Shown: positions 9,089-16,229 of the stretch, one piece after another
How positions within the stretch are numbered: position 1 is the first letter of the stretch
Layout: every line of letters begins with the position of its first letter
Source of the DNA: Streptomyces sp. NBC_00572
GTDB lineage: Bacteria > Actinomycetota > Actinomycetes > Streptomycetales > Streptomycetaceae
Length of the DNA stretch: 64,000 nucleotides
Direction: 5' to 3'
Assembly (NCBI RefSeq): GCF_026341815.1
Contig: NZ_JAPENX010000001.1
Span: 2,418,001 to 2,482,000 of the forward strand
Translations under genes and position numbers: made by a program
The notes under the pieces: model-generated
Database searches by the model: none
The model's input: the letters and a program-made list of their open reading frames with translations, nothing else
What the model was told of the DNA's origin: nothing

Positions 9089-10036
9089 GTGGATGAGAAC
9101 GCTGCTCCCGCAGCCCTCCCAGCGACCCACCCCGCATCCCACCCAGCACCCGTCCCCGCACCCCTCCCCGAATCCCACCCCACGGCCCTCCCCGCAGCGA
9201 TCTTCGAGGAGCAACGACCGCATCTGCGGGCGGTCGCGTACCGCCTCCTCGGCACCTTCGAGGAGGCCGACGAGGCGGTGGAGGACGTACGGAGGACCGG
9301 GCGGGCCCGCGACGTCCCGATCGCCCCGGGCCCGGTCCCGGCCACGGACGACCCCACCGCGGCCGTGGCCCGCGCCTGCCTGGCCCGGCTCCGCTCCCGC
9401 GAGACTCTCCGCGAACACCCCTGGGACCCGTGGGACCCCTGGGCCTCGGCTGGACCGCACCACACCGGCCCCGCCACCCCTCTGGGAAAGCCCGAGGAAC
9501 AGCCCCTGCCGACGACCCTGGACGAACTGACACCTCCGGAACGGCTCGCGTACGTTCTGCACGACGAGTTCTCCGTCCCGTACGAGGAGATCGCGCTGAT
9601 CGTGGAGCGGACCCCGGCCGCCACCCGCCAGCTCGCCGGCCGGGCCCGCTACCGGCTCCAGGAGGCCGAGGAGATGCCGGAGCCCGACCTGCCGCGCCAG
9701 CGGGAGATCGTCGCGGCCTTTCGGACGGCCGCGCGGAACGGCGATGCCGCCGCCCTGCACGAGCTCCTCGACCCGGAAGTGGTGCTGCGGGCCGACGCCA
9801 CGGCCGTACGGACCGGGGCGATGGCCGTGCACGGCCCGGGGGCGGTCGTCGAGGCGATCGCCGACCGGGTGGGCTCGGCCAGAAAAGCCCTGGTGGACGG
9901 TGCGGCGGGCCTGGCCTGGCCGCCGGAGGGCGACCCGAGGCTGGTGTTCGCGTTCACGGTCCTGGAGGACCGGATCACCGCGATCGACGCCCTGTCGGAC
10001 GCGGACCACCTGAGCAGCCTGAAGCTCCAGCTCTGA
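9089..10036 (+). CDS. ECF41-like sigma factor with SnoaL-like C-terminal domain, degenerate
   Basis: A 315-residue protein with a GTG start and GGAGG nine bases upstream. After a Pro/His/Ala-rich leader of about 38 residues, region 2 begins as FEEQRPHLRAVAYRLLGTFEEADEAV, as in ECF41/SigJ-type factors. Region 4 is recognisable (LTPPERLAYVLHDEFSVPYEEIA). The C-terminal 120 residues have the SnoaL-like fold (REIVAAFRTAARNGDAAALHELLDPEVVLRAD). Several ECF41 signatures are missing or altered: the Trp-rich end of region 2, the linker WLPEPL, and the DGGG loop, which reads DATAV. The linker instead contains WDPWDPW. It may be a diverged regulator or one that no longer binds promoters. Confidence 0.75.
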   Translation: MDENAAPAALPATHPASHPAPVPAPLPESHPTALPAAIFEEQRPHLRAVAYRLLGTFEEADEAVEDVRRTGRARDVPIAPGPVPATDDPTAAVARACLARLRSRETLREHPWDPWDPWASAGPHHTGPATPLGKPEEQPLPTTLDELTPPERLAYVLHDEFSVPYEEIALIVERTPAATRQLAGRARYRLQEAEEMPEPDLPRQREIVAAFRTAARNGDAAALHELLDPEVVLRADATAVRTGAMAVHGPGAVVEAIADRVGSARKALVDGAAGLAWPPEGDPRLVFAFTVLEDRITAIDALSDADHLSSLKLQL

Positions 10037-10125
10037 CGGCACTGACGGCACTGGCGGTTCTGAGAACTCCCAGAGTCGTCAGAGCCGTCAGAGCCGTCAA
10101 GCCATCGGAGCTATCGGAGTTCTCA
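10034..10125. repeat. 9-bp tandem repeats filling the gap between two convergent stop codons
   Basis: From the TGA of the ECF41-like gene (10034) to the stop of the PNPOx-like gene (10126-10128) the sequence runs in 9-bp units: TGACGGCAC twice, TGGCGGTTC, TGAGAACTC, CCAGAGTCG, TCAGAGCCG twice, an 8-bp unit, TCGGAGCTA, TCGGAGTTC. The left half (TGACGGC at 10034 and 10043) is complementary to the right half (GCCGTCA at 10084 and 10093), so the array folds into a long hairpin that could terminate both genes. Confidence 0.85.
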
Positions 10126-10836
10126 CTAGCCGAGGACGCGCCCCGCCCGGGAGGCCACATGCGCGGGCGGTACGACGTCGACGGGAAGAACGGGATCGGT
10201 GACCGGCTCGCCGAAGGTCGTCACCACGGGCAGCACGCCGGCCCACAGACCGAGGGCGGCGTCCTCGGAGTCACCGTCGTCCGGCGGACCGCTGCGGGTC
10301 TTCACGGAGGCCTCGGTCAGGTCGAGCGCGAGCACGGAGGTCGCGGCCAGCTCCTTGCGGCTGGGCTGCCGTACGTACTCCCACTGCCCCGGGGAGCTCT
10401 GCTCGGTGAGCGCCCGAAGGCCGCGCAGCTTCTCGTCCGGGTCGGTCACGAGCCGGGGCACCCCGTAGACCATCGCGCAGCGGTAGTTCACCCCGTGCTC
10501 GAAGACGGAACGGGCCAGAACGAGCCCGTCGACATGGGTGACGGTGACGCAGACGGTGGTGTCGGGCGCCTGGACGAGACTGCGGCTGGCGACGGACCCG
10601 TGCAGGTACAGCTGGTCGCCCTCGACGCCGTACGCGGTGGGAACGACCATCGTCGTGCCGTCGACGGGAACCCCGAGATGACAGAGGAACCCGGCCCCGA
10701 GCACGGCGTCCAGATCGGCCCGCTGATGACTCCCCTTCTCCCGCATCCGCCGCAACCGCGTCCGCTCGGTGACGACCAACGCGTCACCACCCCCGGCCAC
10801 CCCGCGACCGCTGGTGCTGGTGCTGGTGCTGTTCAC
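10126..10836 (-). CDS. Pyridoxamine 5'-phosphate oxidase-fold (PNPOx-like) flavin-binding family protein
   Basis: A 236-residue split-barrel protein of the FMN- or F420-binding PNPOx-like superfamily. It shows the characteristic N-terminal helix with RADLDAVLGAGFLCHLGV, the strand TTMVVPTAYGVEGDQLYLHGSV, and ARSVFEHGVNYRCAMVYG followed by a DEKLRGLRALTEQ helix. The start is GTG at 10836 with AGGGGGC upstream. Codons 2-8 encode an Asn-Ser-Thr repeat made from a CTGGTG-type trinucleotide run. Which reaction it catalyses, and with which cofactor, is not evident. Confidence 0.85.
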   Translation of the reverse strand: MNSTSTSTSGRGVAGGGDALVVTERTRLRRMREKGSHQRADLDAVLGAGFLCHLGVPVDGTTMVVPTAYGVEGDQLYLHGSVASRSLVQAPDTTVCVTVTHVDGLVLARSVFEHGVNYRCAMVYGVPRLVTDPDEKLRGLRALTEQSSPGQWEYVRQPSRKELAATSVLALDLTEASVKTRSGPPDDGDSEDAALGLWAGVLPVVTTFGEPVTDPVLPVDVVPPAHVASRAGRVLG

Positions 10837-10939
10837 ACTGCCCCCTGTTTCCCACTCCGGCGCAAAAGATCTTCCGGAGTTGTACGACCAACCGCCCCGC
10901 CCCCGCCACCTCCGCCCACCTGTCGGAACGGCGCGGCCT

Positions 10940-11569
10940 TCACGGCCTGCCGGCCGACCCGGCCTCCCCCGGACGCGGCGGGGGATAGACCACGTCGAGC
11001 AGCCCGCCGACGAACTCGTCGAGATCGTCGAGGCCCGCCCCGTTCGGCACCTCCGGCGGGTGCGCCAGCAGGTCGACGACGGCGGAGTGCACGGCCATGG
11101 TCACGACACGCGCGCGCTGCGGCGTGACGTCGAGCCCGGCGGATCGCTGGAGCCGCTCCATCGTCGCGAAGTCCATGGCGGAGATCTCCGCGAGCACCTT
11201 GCCCAGCCACGGCTTGCGTGACGCCTCGCCGTGGAGTTCGAGGTAGGCGAGCACGCGCCGACGGCCCGGCCCCGTGGCCTCTTCGAGCAGGCCGCGCAGC
11301 AGTGCCGCGAAGTCCTCACGGCTGGTGGGGCCGGTGACGCCCGTCGGCAGGGTGCCCGCCTGCCGGAAGAGGTCGAGGCAGCGCTCCGCGACGGCGGCAA
11401 GCAGTGCGTCGCGGGTGGGGAAGTAGTTCTTCGCCGTCCCGGTCGGCACTCCCGCCGCGCTGTCGACCGCTCGATGGGTCAGGCCGCGACTGCCCTCGGC
11501 GGCCAGCACTTCGAGAGCCGCATCCCGCAGCAGGTTGCGCCGGTTCGCGTTCTCCGCCACGCCACCCAT
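10940..11569 (-). CDS. TetR/AcrR family transcriptional repressor
   Basis: A 209-residue one-component repressor. The N-terminal HTH is clear: LRDAALEVLAAEGSRGLTHRAVDSAAGVPTGTAKNYFPTRD in two pieces, with the invariant YFPTRDALL helix 4. The ligand domain ends with HPPEVPNGAGLDDLDEFVGGLLD. ATG at 11569 is preferred over the GTG nine bases downstream because AGGGAAGG lies just upstream. It is divergent from an alpha/beta hydrolase at 11806. The 236-base spacer contains two CCACA-N2-TGTGG palindromes that are probably its operators, so it likely represses itself and the hydrolase. Confidence 0.92.
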   Translation of the reverse strand: MGGVAENANRRNLLRDAALEVLAAEGSRGLTHRAVDSAAGVPTGTAKNYFPTRDALLAAVAERCLDLFRQAGTLPTGVTGPTSREDFAALLRGLLEEATGPGRRRVLAYLELHGEASRKPWLGKVLAEISAMDFATMERLQRSAGLDVTPQRARVVTMAVHSAVVDLLAHPPEVPNGAGLDDLDEFVGGLLDVVYPPPRPGEAGSAGRP

Positions 11570-11632
11570 CCCTTCCCTGCCCCGTCGATCGCTCTGGCCC
11601 CGACCGGATCGGCCTGACCATCCCCGTTCAAA

Positions 11633-11648
11633 CACCACAGGTGTGGTG
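11633..11648. promoter_or_regulatory. Putative TetR operator 1
   Basis: CACCACA-GG-TGTGGTG, a perfect 7-bp inverted repeat with a 2-base centre. It lies 64 bases upstream of the TetR start codon and shares the CCACA-N2-TGTGG core with the second site 65 bp away. Confidence 0.75.
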
Positions 11649-11699
11649 AATCTAGCAGCCCTGCTTCACCCTCCCCCCTTAACCACCCTGCCCGTGGTG

Positions 11700-11711
11700 C
11701 CACAGCTGTGG
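11700..11711. promoter_or_regulatory. Putative TetR operator 2
   Basis: CCACAGCTGTGG, a perfect 12-bp palindrome with the same half site as operator 1. It lies about 95 bases upstream of the hydrolase start. Two copies of one palindrome between divergent regulator and target genes is the classical TetR arrangement. Confidence 0.75.
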
Positions 11712-11805
11712 TAGTTGTTGGGAACACGCAGACCGGGCCTCGATACGCGAACGAGTGAAACGAACGGCCGGCTGTCCGACGTACGACACGAGGAGAGGCA
11801 AGGCA

Positions 11806-12666
11806 ATGCCCGAGGTCGAACTGTCGTCCGGAACCATCGCCTACGAAGACACCGGCGGCGACGGTCCCGTCCTGGTGTTCCTGCACGGCGTACTGATGGA
11901 CCACACGGTGTGGCGCAAGGTCGTCCCCGACCTGCGCGGCACCTACCGATGCGTACTGCCCACGCTGCCGCTGGGCAGCCACCGCAAGCCGATGCATCCG
12001 GACGCGGACCTGTCGCTGCGCGGACAGGCGCTCCTGGTCGGGGAGTTCCTCGACCGGCTCGGGCTGGACGAGGTGACGCTGGTGCTCAACGACTGGGGCG
12101 GAGCGCAGCTGCTGCTGTCCGAAGGCCGCACGGCGCGCATCGCCCGGCTCGCCCTCGTCGCCTGCGAGGCATTCGACAACTACCCGCCGGGCAAGCCCGG
12201 CCGGTCCCTGGTCCGGGCCGCATCGGTCCCCGGCGGCCTGGCCCTGCTGATGAACCTCCTGCGGCTGCGCCCGGTACGGCGGGTGCCGAACGGCTGGGGC
12301 GCCATGACCGAACACCCGGTCCCCGACACGATCATGGACGCCTGGTTCCGGCCCGCCCGCACGGACCCCGACATCCGCCGCGACCTGGCCAAGTACCTGG
12401 TCTCCACCCCACCCAAAGCCCGGTTGCTCGCATGGTCCGAGCAGATGCGCTCCTTCGACAGACCCGTACTCATCGCCTGGGCCGCACAGGACAGGCTGAT
12501 GCCCCGCGAGCACGGCCCACGCCTGGCCGAGCTGTTGCCACGAGGCCGCCTCGCCGAGATCGAGGGCAGTCGCACCCTGGTCCCCGAGGACCGGCCGGAC
12601 GAACTCGTACGACTGCTCAGAGACTTCATGCAGACCGCAGCGCACGACGGCGGGCAGGAGAAATGA
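11806..12666 (+). CDS. Alpha/beta hydrolase, haloalkane dehalogenase-like, possibly lacking the catalytic His
   Basis: A 286-residue alpha/beta hydrolase. The oxyanion segment is VFLHGVLMDHTVW. The nucleophile elbow is VLNDWGGAQLLL, with Asp as nucleophile as in haloalkane dehalogenases and epoxide hydrolases. The acid region is LIAWAAQDRLMP. Where the catalytic His is expected, near residue 260, the sequence reads EGSRTLVPEDRPDEL with Arg in its place, so activity or mechanism may differ. The start ATG at 11806 follows an AGGAGAGG about eight bases away. It is divergent from the TetR gene and probably repressed by it. The tRNA-Thr terminator begins directly after its stop. Confidence 0.87.
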   Translation: MPEVELSSGTIAYEDTGGDGPVLVFLHGVLMDHTVWRKVVPDLRGTYRCVLPTLPLGSHRKPMHPDADLSLRGQALLVGEFLDRLGLDEVTLVLNDWGGAQLLLSEGRTARIARLALVACEAFDNYPPGKPGRSLVRAASVPGGLALLMNLLRLRPVRRVPNGWGAMTEHPVPDTIMDAWFRPARTDPDIRRDLAKYLVSTPPKARLLAWSEQMRSFDRPVLIAWAAQDRLMPREHGPRLAELLPRGRLAEIEGSRTLVPEDRPDELVRLLRDFMQTAAHDGGQEK

Positions 12667-12671
12667 AAAAA

Positions 12672-12700
12672 CCCCAGGTCACGGCGAGTGAGTCCTGGGG
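12672..12700 (-). terminator. Rho-independent terminator of tRNA-Thr
   Basis: On the minus strand CCCCAGG pairs with CCTGGGG (12694-12700 and 12672-12678) around a 15-base loop, followed by TTTTTT. This is one of the few canonical U-tract terminators in the window. It also lies 5 bases past the hydrolase stop on the other strand. Confidence 0.85.
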
Positions 12701-12708
12701 TAATTCCG

Positions 12709-12782
12709 AGCCGCCTTCGGGATTCGAACCCGAGACCTACGCATTACGAGTGCGTTGCTCTGGCCAACTGAGCTAAGGCGGC
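12709..12782 (-). tRNA. tRNA-Thr (anticodon CGT)
   Basis: A 74-base cloverleaf. The acceptor stem is GCCGCCT/AGGCGGC with a U discriminator. The D arm is AGCTCAGTTGGCCAGAGC, the anticodon arm is ACGCA-CTCGTAA-TGCGT with anticodon CGT reading ACG, and the T arm is TCGGG-TTCGAAT-CCCGA. No CCA is encoded. A U-tract terminator follows 8 bases downstream. Confidence 0.97.
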
Positions 12783-12867
12783 GCGCCGTCCGAACCCATG
12801 GTGGGTGCAGCAGCGACGCCAAGTCTACACAGTTTCGCGGGGTGCTCCGACCACCCCCGGAGAGGGC

Positions 12868-14433
12868 CTATGAGCAGCGCTTTCCTTCGGTCGGAGGGGT
12901 GCCTTCCAGGAGGTAGGTGTTGATCGCCGAGTCGATGCAGTCGCTGCCCCGGCCGTACGCGGTGTGGCCGTCGCCCTCGTAGGTGAGGAGGGTGCCGGAG
13001 GAGAGCTGGCCGGCCAGGGACTGGGCCCACTTGTACGGGGTGGCCGGGTCGCGGGTGGTGCCGACGACCAGGATCGGGGCGGCGCCCTCGGCGGTGATGC
13101 GGTGGGGGGTGCCGGTGGGCGGGGTCGGCCAGGAGGTGCAGTTGAGGGCCGCCCAGGCGAGGCCCCTGCCGAAGATCGGAGAGGCCTTCTCGAAGGACGG
13201 GACGGCCTTCGGCACGTCGGCGGGGCTCGCGTAGGCGGGCGGCAGGTCCAGGCAGTTCACGGCCGCGTTGGCGAACATGAGGTTGGCGTACGTGCCGTCC
13301 GCCTCGCGCTCGTAGTAGCTGTCGGCCAGGACGAGGAGGCCGGAGCCGTCGCCGCCGATCGCCTGGGTGAGGGCCTCGCGCAGCTGGGGCCAGGCGCCCT
13401 CGTCGTACATCGCCGCGATCACGCCCGTGGTGGCGAGGGACTCGCCGAGCTCCCGGCTCTCGCCGGTGGGCACGGGCTCGGCGTCCACCTCACGGAAGAA
13501 CTTCTTCAGCGCCTCACCGGCCGCCGGGACCGACTCGGTGCCGAGGGGGCAGTCCGGTTTCTGGACGCAGTCGGCGGCGAAGGCCCGGAACGCGGTCTCG
13601 AAGCCGCCGGTCTGGTCGCGGTTGAGGTCGATCGCCGGCAGCGACGGGTCCATCGCCCCGTCGAGGACGAGGCGGCCGACCCGGTCCGGGAACAGCTCGG
13701 CGTACGTGGCGCCGAGGAACGTGCCGTACGACGCCCCCACGTAGCTGAGCTTCTCGTCGCCGAGCACCGCCCGCAGGATGTCCATGTCGCGGGCCGTCTC
13801 GACCGTGGAGACGTGCGGCAGGATCGTCCCCGACTTCTTCGCGCAGCCGGTCGAGAACTTCTTGAAGGCGGCGCTCAGCGCGTTGACCTCCGCGGCGTCG
13901 TCGGGGGTCTGGTCGACCTGTGTGAACGTGTCCATCTGCGGGCCCGTCAGGCACTCCACCGGCTCGCTGCGCGCGACTCCGCGCGGGTCGACGGCCACCA
14001 TGTCGTAGCGGGCGCGGACGGGTGCCGGGTAGCCGATGCCCGCGTACCCCTGGAGGTAGCCGACGGCGGAGCCGCCGGGGCCTCCCGGGTTGACCAGGAG
14101 CGAACCGAGCCGCTTGCCGGGTCCGGTCGCCCGGACCCTGGAGACGGCCAGCTCGATCTGCTCCCCGTCCGGCTTCGCGTAGTCCAGCGGGGCACGCAGG
14201 GTCGCGCACTCGAAGCCCGTGACGCCGCAGTCGCGCCACTTCAGCTTCTGGGAGTAGTACGTCTTCAGGACCTCGGGCGAGAAGGACGCCGCGGCGGAAG
14301 GGGCCGAAGGGGCCGGCGCTGCCGCTGTGGTGCGGGACGCCGCCGCGTCGCTGCCGCCCGAGCAGCCGGAGAGGATCAGCCCGGCGGCCGCGAGGGCCGT
14401 GGCGGACGTACGGAGCAAGCGCCTGGAGTCCAT
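12868..14433 (-). CDS. Secreted lipoprotein alpha/beta hydrolase, tripeptidyl aminopeptidase (SlpD/SlpE, Tap) family
   Basis: A 521-residue exported peptidase-like protein. It opens with a signal peptide (RRLLRTSATALAAAGLILSGC) ending in a lipobox Cys, then an Ala/Ser/Pro linker. The catalytic domain carries NPGGPGGSAV (oxyanion hole), the Ser elbow GASYGTFLG near residue 235, and a C-terminal part with GTTRDPATPY (Asp) and GDGHTAYG (His). This is the Streptomyces Slp/Tap family, which removes short peptides from protein N termini outside the cell. The ATG at 14433 lies 62 bases downstream of holB on the same strand. The preferred substrate is not deducible. Confidence 0.92.
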   Translation of the reverse strand: MDSRRLLRTSATALAAAGLILSGCSGGSDAAASRTTAAAPAPSAPSAAASFSPEVLKTYYSQKLKWRDCGVTGFECATLRAPLDYAKPDGEQIELAVSRVRATGPGKRLGSLLVNPGGPGGSAVGYLQGYAGIGYPAPVRARYDMVAVDPRGVARSEPVECLTGPQMDTFTQVDQTPDDAAEVNALSAAFKKFSTGCAKKSGTILPHVSTVETARDMDILRAVLGDEKLSYVGASYGTFLGATYAELFPDRVGRLVLDGAMDPSLPAIDLNRDQTGGFETAFRAFAADCVQKPDCPLGTESVPAAGEALKKFFREVDAEPVPTGESRELGESLATTGVIAAMYDEGAWPQLREALTQAIGGDGSGLLVLADSYYEREADGTYANLMFANAAVNCLDLPPAYASPADVPKAVPSFEKASPIFGRGLAWAALNCTSWPTPPTGTPHRITAEGAAPILVVGTTRDPATPYKWAQSLAGQLSSGTLLTYEGDGHTAYGRGSDCIDSAINTYLLEGTPPTEGKRCS

Positions 14434-14495
14434 TCCCGGAGCGTATCCGGACCGGTACGGACCGTGTCCAATCGCCGGCAAGGGCCGTCCCCTCG

Positions 14496-15698
14496 TCAGT
14501 CCCGCAGCGCCATCGTCATCGCCTCCACCGCGAGCAGCGGAGCCACGTTCCGGTCGAGGGCCTCCCGGCATGCCAGGACCGCCTCGATGCGGCGGAGGGT
14601 GCGCTCCGGGCTGGTGTCCCGGGCGATCCGCTCCAGCGCGTCCCGTACGTCGGTGTTGGCGAGGGCCGTGCGCGAGCGCAGCTGGAGCGCCAGGACATCG
14701 CGGTAGAAGCCGGTGAGGTCGGTGAGGGCGAGGTCCAGGCTGTCGCGCTGCGTACGCGTTCTGCGGCGCTTCTGGCGCTCCTCCAGCTCCTTCATCGCCC
14801 CGGCCGTGCCGCGCGGCATCCGCCCGCCCTGCGCCGCGCCGAGGGCCGCCTTCAGGTCCTCGGTCTCCTTGACGTCGACCTCCTCCGCGACCTGCTTGGC
14901 GTCCTCGGCCGCCGCGTCCACCAGCTCCTGCGCCGCCTTGAGGCAGCCGCCGATGTCCTCGACCCGCAACGGCAGCTTGAGGACGACGGCCCGGCGCGCG
15001 CGGGCCCGCTCGTCGGTGGCGAGCCGCCGGGCCCGGTCGATGTGCCCCTGGGTGGCGCGGGCGGCGACGTACGCCGCCTCCGGGTCGATGCCGTCGCGCC
15101 GGACGAGCACGTCGGCGACCGCCTCCACGGGCGGGGTGCGCAGGGTCAGGTGCCGGCAGCGGGAACGGATCGTGGGCAGCACGTCCTCCAGGGAGGGCGC
15201 GCAGAGCAGCCAGACCGTGCGCGGGGCGGGCTCCTCGACGGCCTTCAGGAGGACGTTGCCCGCGCCCTCGGTGAGCCGGTCGGCGTCCTCCAGGACGATG
15301 ACCTGCCACCGGCCGCCCGCCGGCGAGAGCTGGGCGCGCCGGACCAGTGCGCGGGTCTCCTTCACACCGATCGACAAGAGGTCCGTCCGGACGATCTCCA
15401 CGTCCGCGTGAGTGCCGACGAGAGTCGTGTGGCAGCCGTCGCAGAAGCCGCAGCCCGGCGCCCCGCCCAGGGCCCGGTCGGGGCTCACGCACTGCAGCGC
15501 GGCGGCGAACGCCCGCGCCGCGGTCGCCCGCCCGGACCCCGGCGGGCCGGTGAAGAGCCAGGCGTGGGTCATCTTCGAGGCCTCGGGGTCGGGTCCTCCG
15601 GCGGCATGGGCGGTCACGAGCGCGTCGGCGTCCCGCGCGGCCGCGGCGAGCTGCTCCTCGACCTTCGTCTGTCCGACCAGGTCGTCCCATACGGCCAT
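14496..15698 (-). CDS. holB: DNA polymerase III subunit delta' (clamp-loader)
   Basis: A 400-residue AAA+ clamp-loader subunit. Visible are WDDLVGQTKVEEQL at the start, a Walker A-like loop FTGPPGSGRATAARAFA, a zinc module with four Cys (QCVSPDRALGGAPGCGFCDGC), the Walker B region VIVLEDADRLTEGAGNVLLK, and the SRC motif IRSRCRHL. The Walker A Lys is replaced (GSGRA), as is usual for delta', which does not hydrolyse ATP. A charged, Gln/Lys-rich helical insertion is present at about residues 260-320. The ATG at 15698 begins the conserved MAVWDDLVGQ. Confidence 0.95.
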   Translation of the reverse strand: MAVWDDLVGQTKVEEQLAAAARDADALVTAHAAGGPDPEASKMTHAWLFTGPPGSGRATAARAFAAALQCVSPDRALGGAPGCGFCDGCHTTLVGTHADVEIVRTDLLSIGVKETRALVRRAQLSPAGGRWQVIVLEDADRLTEGAGNVLLKAVEEPAPRTVWLLCAPSLEDVLPTIRSRCRHLTLRTPPVEAVADVLVRRDGIDPEAAYVAARATQGHIDRARRLATDERARARRAVVLKLPLRVEDIGGCLKAAQELVDAAAEDAKQVAEEVDVKETEDLKAALGAAQGGRMPRGTAGAMKELEERQKRRRTRTQRDSLDLALTDLTGFYRDVLALQLRSRTALANTDVRDALERIARDTSPERTLRRIEAVLACREALDRNVAPLLAVEAMTMALRD

Positions 15699-15792
15699 GT
15701 CTGCCCCTCCTCAGGTACGCCCTCCATTGTGGGGCAGTCCGCTGACATCACCGGCCGGGCACGGGGAGGCACCACGGCGGTCCGCCATGGGA

Positions 15793-15905
15793 CCCGTACG
15801 CCGGTTCGGGCCCCGGCGGGGGGGGGAAGGAGGAGCCGTACGCCGTTCAGGCCTCGGCCCGCGGCCCGGGGAGGGGGACCCGTACGCCGGTTCAGGCCTC
15901 GGCGG
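15793..15905. repeat. Three copies (about 43-bp period) of a gene-end segment including its stop codon
   Basis: The segment CCGTACGCCGGTTCAGGCCT and its flank recurs at 15793-15819 (degenerate), 15836-15859 (one base deleted) and 15879-15905. The last copy contains the real stop codon (TCA on this strand, 15892-15894) of the small membrane protein. The others lie behind the gene like duplicated tails. Confidence 0.75.
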
Positions 15906-16065
15906 AGGGGCGGGTCAGCCACAGGCCGACCGCCGAGCCGAGCAGCACCGCGCCCGTGCCGACGCTCGCCGTGACGTGGGCGGCGGCGCTCAGGTCGGCG
16001 AAGGTGCTGACGAACACGTTGCCGAGGACGCTCGCGGTGAGCAGCAGCCAGAGCAGGAAACGCAT
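15892..16065 (-). CDS. Small two-helix membrane protein
   Basis: A 57-residue, very hydrophobic protein (RFLLWLLLTASVLGNVFVST and GTGAVLLGSAVGLWL) separated by a short loop, with a hydrophilic C terminus. The ATG at 16065 has GGAG six bases upstream (GGAGATCCCC), which supports translation. It is divergent from the sensor kinase gene at 16230 across 164 bases. Function unknown. It could be a target or accessory of the two-component system, judged only by position. Confidence 0.7.
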   Translation of the reverse strand: MRFLLWLLLTASVLGNVFVSTFADLSAAAHVTASVGTGAVLLGSAVGLWLTRPSAEA

Positions 16066-16229
16066 GGGGATCTCCGTGGGTCGGGGGGCGAAGGGGGAAG
16101 CGAAGGGGATGGGTCGGTACGGATTCGATCTTCGTCGCCCCGGCTTCCCGGCACAGCGGTGCCCGCCCCCGGCCCCATGGTGGTGCCTGCACCACCGCGC
16201 CCCCGGGGCCTCCCGCATAACCTGTCGGA

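Noticed and set aside
15793..15905. Repeats upstream of holB as an integration site or mobile-element remnant
   Set aside because: No terminal inverted repeats, transposase or target duplication; copies are explained better by duplication of the adjacent gene end.
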